A DNA stretch of 36,506 nucleotides from Propionibacteriales bacterium. Its GTDB lineage: Bacteria > Actinomycetota > Actinomycetes > Propionibacteriales > Nocardioidaceae. Numbering within the stretch: position 1 is the first letter of the stretch; each line of letters begins with the position of its first letter. The position numbers were made by a program, and so were the translations under genes. The stretch is from contig WHTJ01000045.1 in the NCBI GenBank assembly GCA_009377795.1, forward strand, positions 1-36,506, read 5' to 3'. Below are positions 31,343 through 36,506 of this stretch, piece after piece. Below the pieces are notes generated by a model. That model ran no database searches. It saw nothing but the letters and a program-made list of their open reading frames with translations, and was not told where the DNA came from.

Positions 31343-32068
31343 ATGGCAAGCTCGCCTCGCAAGGTCGAGATCATGACCGCCGCGCGGAATTTGCTGGCCG
31401 TGCATGGCTTCGCGGGCACGACGATGGCGGCCATCGCGGCCGAGGTCAGCGTCGTGGAAAGCGCCCTATACCGGCACTTCACCTCCAAAAACCATCTGTT
31501 TCGCGAGACGGTGAGCCATTTCTACGAGCCGGTCCTGAAGGACATCGAGAACGCCGCCGAAAACATCGGCGACCCGGTGGCGATCGTGCGCTACGTGATT
31601 CGGCGTCACGTCCGTTCTTACATCGAGATTCCGGAGCTGAACCGGCTGGTCGTCGTACAGGCACGGCAGTCCTCGGCCGAGGAGGAGATGGGTGTCGCCG
31701 ACCTGAACCGGCGCTACACGTCTGTGCTGACCAGAACCGTCGCCGCCGGCGTGGCCGACGGGTCGCTGCGCAGCGACCTTGACCCTCGCCTCGTCCGGGA
31801 CATGATCTTCGGCGCCATCGAGCATGTCTGGCTCCGGCACGAGGCTCACGGCGAACAGATGGACGTGGAAGCCGTATCCGACGACATCTACGCGTTGCTG
31901 GAGCCGGCGCTGCTTCCGCCGTCCGACCTCGTCGAGGAGCTGCGCGTCGAGGTGGACCGCCTAGGCCGTCTGCTGGAGGCGCTGGAGCGGAGGGGCCGCT
32001 CGGCGTCGAAGGCCAAGAAGGCGGCACACCCGAGCCGCGGTGCGCAAGCGGATGGAAGGAGACAGTAG
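31343..32068 (+). CDS. TetR-family transcriptional regulator
   Basis: A 241-residue repressor. The N-terminal helix-turn-helix is clear (PRKVEIMTAARNLLAVHGFAGTTMAAIAAEVSVVESALYRHFTSKNHLFRETVSHF). The remaining helices form a ligand-binding and dimerisation domain without a specific signature. The Lys/Ser/Arg-rich tail (about 215-241) is unusual in composition. ATG 31343 follows CTGGAG. It is encoded in the middle of the transporter/CoA-pathway cluster, two bases ahead of the ligase gene, so it probably regulates this operon in response to the imported compound or its CoA thioester. The TGACTCAC repeats upstream of the first gene are candidate targets. Confidence 0.9.
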   Translation: MASSPRKVEIMTAARNLLAVHGFAGTTMAAIAAEVSVVESALYRHFTSKNHLFRETVSHFYEPVLKDIENAAENIGDPVAIVRYVIRRHVRSYIEIPELNRLVVVQARQSSAEEEMGVADLNRRYTSVLTRTVAAGVADGSLRSDLDPRLVRDMIFGAIEHVWLRHEAHGEQMDVEAVSDDIYALLEPALLPPSDLVEELRVEVDRLGRLLEALERRGRSASKAKKAAHPSRGAQADGRRQ

Positions 32069-32070
32069 AG

Positions 32071-33675
32071 ATGAAGGACCTTGCCGCTAACGCTGCCGGG
32101 TCCACGCCCGCCGTGGATGTGTCGCAGCCCCGCTGGTCTTCCCTGAATCTTGCCTACCTTGCGGATCGTTCCGGCCTGGACCCGGACAAGACGGCGATCG
32201 TCCACGAAGGGCGGGCCCGAACCTACCGAGAGCTCAGGCAACGGCATCGCCGGATAGCCAACGGCCTGGTCGAACTGGGGGTCGAGCGGTTTGACCGGGT
32301 CGGCATCACCACCCGGAACCGCATGGAGTACTTCGAGACCGAGCTCGGTATCGCCGCCGCAGGCGGCATCATGGTTTCCCTCAGCTGGCGGCTGAGCGGC
32401 CCGGAGCGCGTGAACCTGCTCCGCCGGGCCCAGGTTCGCGTGGTTTTCACCGAGGAGCCTTACGTGCCGCAGATCCTCGAGGCACAGTCCGCGGGCGACC
32501 TTCCCGATCTGCAGGTCATCGTCTCGTTCGATCAGGCTCACGACGGCGTACGCAACTACGACGAGTTCTGCTCCTCGTCGAGCGAGGCCGACCCAGCCAT
32601 CGGGGCGCGGCTGGAGGACCCACACGAGATCATCTACACGTCCGGTACCACAGGACTCCCCAAAGGTGTGGTGTGGACGCACGGAACGGTGATGTGGAAC
32701 GCCATCGAGCAGGTCATGGACTATGCCTTGGGCTCGAATGACTCGACCTACGTCGCGCTTGACCTCAACTACATCGGCGGCCGCCACGACTTCACCTGGC
32801 CGATGCTCTATCAAGGAGCGACCGTCCACCTGCGGCGGTCGGGCGGGTTCGATGCGCGGGAGGCCGTCGAGTACGTCGCCGAAAACCGCATCACCCACGT
32901 GCTGTGGATGCCCACCATGATCTACGACATCCTCCGGGTTCCGGATGTGACCGAGTACGACACGAGCTCGCTGAAGATGATCATGTCCGGCGGAGCGCCG
33001 TTGTCCCAGGAGATCATCGCTCGGGCACAAAAGACGTTCCCAGGAACCGATTTCGTTCAGGTGTACGGGCTCACCGAAGGCGGGGGCACCGTCACATTCC
33101 TGCCACCGACGCATGCCGTGTCCAAGATCGGCTCGGCCGGCAAGGCCTCGATGCATAACGACATCCGGGTGGTCGACAGCAACGGGGTGACGTGCGCCCC
33201 GAACGACGCGGGGGAGATCATCATCAAGGGCCCTACCGTGACCCCCGGCTACTGGGACAACCCGGAGGCGACCGCGGAGTCCATCCGCGACGGTTGGCTG
33301 CACACCGGTGATCTGGGCTATATGGACGAAGAGGGGTTCCTGTATGTTTCCGGCCGCAAGAAGGACATGATCATCAGCGGCGGCATGAACATCTACCCGA
33401 GCGAGGTCGAGCACGTCCTGCGTGAGCACGAAGCCGTCCACGACGTGGCCGTGATCGGCGTCCCGGACGATAAGTGGGGGGAGAACGTCTGTGCCGTGAT
33501 CCAGCCCGCTCCCGGGGCGACTGTCGACCACGACGAGATCCTGGCCCTCTGCCGTGAGCGGCTGGCTGGCTTCAAGAAGCCCACCAGGATCGAGTTCGTC
33601 GATGAGCTTCCCAGGACGGTCTCGGGAAAGGTCCAGAAGTACGTCCTGAGGGAACGGATGACCGGCCGTAGCTGA
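32071..33675 (+). CDS. AMP-dependent acyl-CoA ligase/synthetase
   Basis: Adenylate-forming ligase (534 residues) that activates a carboxylic acid to its CoA thioester with ATP. Motifs in order: the P-loop YTSGTTGLPKGVVWTHG (about 189-206), VYGLTEGGGTV, GWLHTGDLGYMDEEGFLYVSGRKKDMIISGGMNIYPSEVE (hinge and A8 region) and the catalytic Lys in PRTVSGKVQKY. All are intact. Similarity is to fatty-acid/aryl-CoA ligases in general; the acid cannot be named. AAGGAGACAG gives a good ribosome-binding site for ATG 32071. It follows the TetR gene by two bases and precedes the SDR by 11. Confidence 0.93.
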   Translation: MKDLAANAAGSTPAVDVSQPRWSSLNLAYLADRSGLDPDKTAIVHEGRARTYRELRQRHRRIANGLVELGVERFDRVGITTRNRMEYFETELGIAAAGGIMVSLSWRLSGPERVNLLRRAQVRVVFTEEPYVPQILEAQSAGDLPDLQVIVSFDQAHDGVRNYDEFCSSSSEADPAIGARLEDPHEIIYTSGTTGLPKGVVWTHGTVMWNAIEQVMDYALGSNDSTYVALDLNYIGGRHDFTWPMLYQGATVHLRRSGGFDAREAVEYVAENRITHVLWMPTMIYDILRVPDVTEYDTSSLKMIMSGGAPLSQEIIARAQKTFPGTDFVQVYGLTEGGGTVTFLPPTHAVSKIGSAGKASMHNDIRVVDSNGVTCAPNDAGEIIIKGPTVTPGYWDNPEATAESIRDGWLHTGDLGYMDEEGFLYVSGRKKDMIISGGMNIYPSEVEHVLREHEAVHDVAVIGVPDDKWGENVCAVIQPAPGATVDHDEILALCRERLAGFKKPTRIEFVDELPRTVSGKVQKYVLRERMTGRS

Positions 33676-33686
33676 GAGGACGGTTC

Positions 33687-34448
33687 ATGTCGGGTTTGAC
33701 TGAGGGAAAGATCGGGGTGGTCACCGGCGCTGCGTCCGGCATCGGCCGAGCGGTAGCTCTCGCGTTCGCCCGCGAGGGTGGATCCCTGGTGATAGCGGAC
33801 CTGAACGAGCAGGGCTGCCGGACGACGGCGCAGACGATCGCGGACATGAGCGGCGAGGTGCACCCGGCGGTGTGCGACGTCACCGAGGCGAAGGACGTCC
33901 ATGCACTCGTGGCACAGGTCGTGGGTCTGTTCGGCGCTCTCGACTGTGCGTTCAACTGCGCGGGGGTCGAGGGGCCATTCGGCAAGACGGGTGTCTATGA
34001 GGAGGCGGCGTGGCGACACGTCATCGACGTCAACCTCACTGGTACGTGGCTCGCAATGCGTGCCGAGCTTGGCCAGATGGTCCAGCAGGAACGAGGCGCA
34101 ATAGTCAACATCGCCTCCGTTGCCGGGCTCAGGGCGTCCCACGGCATGCCGGCCTACACGGCGTCCAAGCACGGCGTCGTGGGCCTCACCAAGACAGCCG
34201 CGCTGGAGTACGCCAATACCGAGATCCGCGTCAACGCCGTATGCCCCGGAATCGTCGATACGCCGATGCTGGAACGAATAACCGAGGATCGCTCCCGCCT
34301 TTGGGACCGACTCATCGCGCGGACACCGTATGGCCGGCCAGCCCGGGCGGAGGAGATCGCCGAGGCGGCCGTGTGGCTCGGGTCAGACCGGTCGTCCTAC
34401 ATGACCGGCCACGCGATGCCGGTCGACGGGGGCTACGTGGCCATGTGA
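33687..34448 (+). CDS. SDR-family NAD(P)-dependent oxidoreductase
   Basis: Classical short-chain dehydrogenase (253 residues), probably oxidising a hydroxyl of the CoA-bound or free substrate. It has VTGAASGIGRA, an Asp after beta-2 (IADLNE) that favours NAD, NCAGVEG in place of NNAG, the active Ser in NIASVAG, YTASK and the end VDGGYVAM. This is the length and end point typical of the family. Its start ATG 33687 has GAGAGGACGG upstream. It sits between the acyl-CoA ligase and the CoA transferase, consistent with a hydroxyacyl or alcohol oxidation step. Confidence 0.92.
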   Translation: MSGLTEGKIGVVTGAASGIGRAVALAFAREGGSLVIADLNEQGCRTTAQTIADMSGEVHPAVCDVTEAKDVHALVAQVVGLFGALDCAFNCAGVEGPFGKTGVYEEAAWRHVIDVNLTGTWLAMRAELGQMVQQERGAIVNIASVAGLRASHGMPAYTASKHGVVGLTKTAALEYANTEIRVNAVCPGIVDTPMLERITEDRSRLWDRLIARTPYGRPARAEEIAEAAVWLGSDRSSYMTGHAMPVDGGYVAM

Positions 34449-34485
34449 GTGACCGTTGGCAGTGGATCGACGGAGAAGAGGAGCT

Positions 34486-35736
34486 ATGTCCCCCGACGGT
34501 TTGAAGCACATCTACGACGGCATCCGCGTGCTCGACTTCACCCAGGTACTGGCCGGGCCGACCGTGACCCGGCTGCTGGCCGAGATGGGCGCGGACGTCA
34601 TCAAGGTCGAGCTGCCCCCTGGCGGAGACCGGTCGCGAGCTCTCCCCTACCTACGGGACGGCCGGAGTGGCTACCACATCCAGCAGAACCGCGGGAAGCG
34701 GAGCCTTTGTGTCGACCTGCACTCGGCGAGAGGGATAGAGATCGTCTTCGACCTGCTACGGCATGTCGACATCGTCGTGGACAGCTTCAGCCCGGGAACC
34801 CTGGGCGCCCTCGGCCTGACATACGACGCCATGAAGGCGGTACGTCCTGGGCTTATCATGTGCTCCGTGTCCGCGTTCGGCCAGGACGGCGAACTCGCCG
34901 GGAAGCCGGGGTACGACCACATCGCGCAGGCGTACTCCGGCATCACGTCCATGATCGGTACGCCGGAGGCTGCGCCCAGCCTGACCAGCTTCGGGGTCGG
35001 CGACGTCACGACCGGGGTCTACGGGATGGCGGCCGTCGCATCGGCGTTGTTCCATCGCGAGCGGACCGGCGAGGGCCAGTGGGTCGAGGTATCCCTGCTC
35101 GACACATATTTCAACTCTCACGAGATCAACGTGCAGGCGTATAGCGGAAGCCGCGGCGACATCAAGCCCAGCCGTTCGGGATCGCACCACTACGCGATCT
35201 GTCCTTTCGGCGTCTACCGGACCAGCGACGGGTTCGTCTTCATCGCGGTTCCCTCCGAACACCAGTGGTCGTACCTGTGCCGGGCGATCGGCCGGGAGGA
35301 GCTGATCGAGGATCCCCGCTATAGCACGAACCGCGCACGGTCGGAGCGGGCGACGGAGGTCGTCGAGATCGTCGAGGGATGGCTGGCGACCCTGTCCGGG
35401 ACCGAGGAGGCGGTACGTGTGCTCGAGGCCGAGCGGGTTCCGGTCGCGCCAGTCCTGTCCGTGGAGCAGGCCATCCACCACCCGCATCTGCGGCAGCGGC
35501 GCACTGTCCGGTCAGTACGGGACCGGGTCTGGGGCACGATCGAGATCCCCGGCGTCCCTATGCGCTTCTCCGCCTGGCCCGACGAGCTTCCGCTCGAGGC
35601 TCCGTTCCTCGGTGAGCACAACGAGGAGATTCTGAGTGAGTACCTCGGCTACGATGCGCAGACCTGCGAGAGCCTGGCTAAGGGCGGCGTTCTGGCATCC
35701 GAGTCCCACAAGGGAAAAACGGGCAGCTCCGCGTAG
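34486..35736 (+). CDS. CaiB/BaiF-type (class III) CoA transferase
   Basis: Family III CoA transferase or acyl-CoA racemase, 416 residues. The N-terminus has the CoA-binding signature GIRVLDFTQVLAGPTVTRLLAEMGADVIKVELPPGGD. It continues with NRGKRSLCVDLHSARG, DSFSPGTLGALGL and KPGYDHIAQAYSGITSMIG, where the Asp is the likely acyl-anhydride-forming residue. The late part has AERVPVAPVLSVEQAIHHPHLRQR. ATG 34486 is chosen for the GAAGAGGAG just ahead. Members move CoA between carboxylic acids or epimerise alpha-methyl acyl-CoA. As the last gene of the cluster it would recycle CoA or prepare the acyl chain for beta-oxidation. Confidence 0.93.
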   Translation: MSPDGLKHIYDGIRVLDFTQVLAGPTVTRLLAEMGADVIKVELPPGGDRSRALPYLRDGRSGYHIQQNRGKRSLCVDLHSARGIEIVFDLLRHVDIVVDSFSPGTLGALGLTYDAMKAVRPGLIMCSVSAFGQDGELAGKPGYDHIAQAYSGITSMIGTPEAAPSLTSFGVGDVTTGVYGMAAVASALFHRERTGEGQWVEVSLLDTYFNSHEINVQAYSGSRGDIKPSRSGSHHYAICPFGVYRTSDGFVFIAVPSEHQWSYLCRAIGREELIEDPRYSTNRARSERATEVVEIVEGWLATLSGTEEAVRVLEAERVPVAPVLSVEQAIHHPHLRQRRTVRSVRDRVWGTIEIPGVPMRFSAWPDELPLEAPFLGEHNEEILSEYLGYDAQTCESLAKGGVLASESHKGKTGSSA

Positions 35737-35921
35737 CGTGATTCCGGCCGTGCTGATGGCCACTGCCAACGGACGTAGCGGAGTAGCGCGGGCATCGAGC
35801 TGTGCATACGGTGAGTAGTTCTTGAGACACTGGTTGCGATCAGGTGTGGTGTTTTGGTAAAACTGTTGCACCGTGTTGGGGTCCGCGGGGGATTCGGACT
35901 CAGCGCGGGGAGGCGTTGCGG

Positions 35922-36398
35922 ATGTCTGGTCAGCGTCGGTCTTCTTTCCTTTTCGGTGGTTTCTGTTTTCGTGTGGCCGCGATCGCGGCGGGTTTGGCGG
36001 TTGTCGCGAGCCTGCTTGCCGCGACCGGAGGTCGGGGCGCGGCTGAGACGGGTCGGTCGCCTGCGGCTGCGGTGGGTGCGGTTCCTTCCGGTCTGGCACG
36101 GGAGAACGCCGGTGAGGCGGAACCGGCGGTGACGCGGCCGGCGTCGCGGGTGCGTGAGCTGGTGTCGGAGCGGTCGGCGTATGCGAAGACGTTTGAGTTG
36201 TCGGATGGTCGCCGGGAGGTGGAGGTGTCGACGGGTCCGGTTCATTATCGGGAGGCTTCTGGCCGGTGGCGGGAGATCGACACCACGGTGGAGCCGACGG
36301 ATGTGCCGGGGTTCGGTTTCGGCGCTGTGAACGGTGGGTTCAGTGCTTTGTTCGGGGACCGCAGCGACCGGCTGATGCGGGTCGAGCTGGGGCAGTGA
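35922..36398 (+). pseudogene. DNRLRE/RHS-type secreted protein, N-terminal fragment cut by an insertion sequence
   Basis: A 158-residue fragment of what is normally a very large secreted protein. It has an Arg-containing signal peptide (SSFLFGGFCFRVAAIAAGLAVVASLLAAT), then SERSAYAKTFELSDGRREVEVSTGPVHYREASGRWREIDTTVE, the opening segment that I associate with actinobacterial DNRLRE-domain and YD-repeat wall proteins. It stops at TGA 36396-36398 right where the insertion sequence begins, so the body of the gene is interrupted. ATG 35922 has GGGGAGG upstream. The 185-base gap before it shows no clear promoter beyond a TTGAGA-like -35 near 35822. Confidence 0.7.
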
Positions 36399-36506
36399 GC
36401 TTCCCCCGCTTTCCCGGAGACTTTCGAACCGGGTTTGATCTTGTGTCAGACCGGAGAGGAAGTTTTCGTGGCAGCACCGAGGAAGTACCCCGATGAGCTG
36501 CGTGAG
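36396..36506 (+). mobile_element. Left end of an IS3-type insertion sequence (partial)
   Basis: From about 36396 the sequence changes from secreted-protein coding to TGAGCTTCCCCCGC and a short leader, then an IS3-type OrfA start. IS3-family ends typically begin with TGA and a GC-rich terminal repeat. The exact end and target duplication cannot be fixed without the right end, which lies outside the window. Confidence 0.6.
36468..36506 (+). CDS. IS3-family transposase OrfA, first 13 codons (partial)
   Basis: GTG 36468, with GGAGAGGAAG ideally spaced upstream, opens MAAPRKYPDELRE. This is the near-invariant start of IS3-family OrfA helix-turn-helix proteins in actinobacteria (PRKYPxELRERA). OrfA binds the terminal repeats and is normally joined to OrfB, the DDE transposase, by a programmed -1 frameshift. 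The rest lies outside the window. Confidence 0.75.
   Translation, partial: MAAPRKYPDELRE

Noticed and set aside
31888-33531. 547-codon open frame on the minus strand opposite the acyl-CoA ligase
   Set aside because: It is a GC-bias shadow: the plus strand encodes intact ligase motifs in order, and the antisense translation has no family features.

Overview
This is a high-GC window, almost certainly from an actinomycete. Many genes start with GTG or TTG, genes overlap as ATGA, GTGA, TTGA or TGATG, and several families are typical of actinobacteria (DUF1707, DUF6351, DNRLRE/RHS-type secreted proteins, Tat-exported molybdenum oxidoreductases). The genus cannot be named from the sequence alone. 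Both edges are insertion sequences: the first codons of a probable IS630-type transposase run off the left edge, and an IS3-type OrfA starts at the right edge inside a broken secreted-protein gene. No rRNA, tRNA or CRISPR array was recognised.

Layout. (1) 1-3600: IS remnant, orphan tctA (tricarboxylate transporter large membrane subunit), and a convergent, translationally coupled GntR/FCD regulator plus FAD-dependent amine/amino-acid oxidase pair. (2) 3800-8950: secreted hydrolases, namely a frameshifted DUF6351 protein, a related alpha/beta hydrolase followed by a strong hairpin terminator, and an M14 zinc carboxypeptidase. (3) 8960-12324: a YCII-like protein and a two-gene molybdenum hydroxylase (2Fe-2S subunit plus Tat-exported large subunit). 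(4) 12528-14854: a tightly overlapped four-gene operon of ArsR regulator, Asp-nucleophile alpha/beta hydrolase, DUF2306-like membrane protein and a four-helix membrane protein. (5) 15015-19712: a mercury-resistance island with merA, merR, a small CC-motif membrane protein, a truncated DUF1707 protein, a CcdA-thioredoxin fusion, an alpha/beta hydrolase fragment and a merB remnant. At least six MerR-type operator/promoters are interspersed. merA and merB keep open reading frames but appear to have lost internal segments. (6) 19887-23825: Tat-exported LVIVD-repeat protein, a PASTA lipoprotein/membrane protein pair and a short-chain dehydrogenase. (7) 24308-35736: a nine-gene same-strand cluster made of a ribose-type ABC importer, a second beta-propeller protein, a TetR regulator, an acyl-CoA ligase, an SDR and a class III CoA transferase. 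(8) 35922-36506: a DNRLRE/RHS-type secreted gene cut by an IS3-type element.

The most unusual system is the last operon. Its second permease is fused at the C-terminus to an SMP-30/strictosidine-synthase-like beta-propeller that keeps the expected metal ligands. The next gene is a stand-alone propeller of the same family that has lost two of the three. The downstream ligase, dehydrogenase and CoA transferase suggest that the importer brings in a lactone-like or carboxylate compound, opens or modifies it at the membrane exit, and passes it into CoA-thioester catabolism. The second notable theme is the mer island: a repeated promoter-to-start module (MerR operator, GACRMT, six bases, ATG) sits on several genes, while the resistance enzymes look internally deleted.
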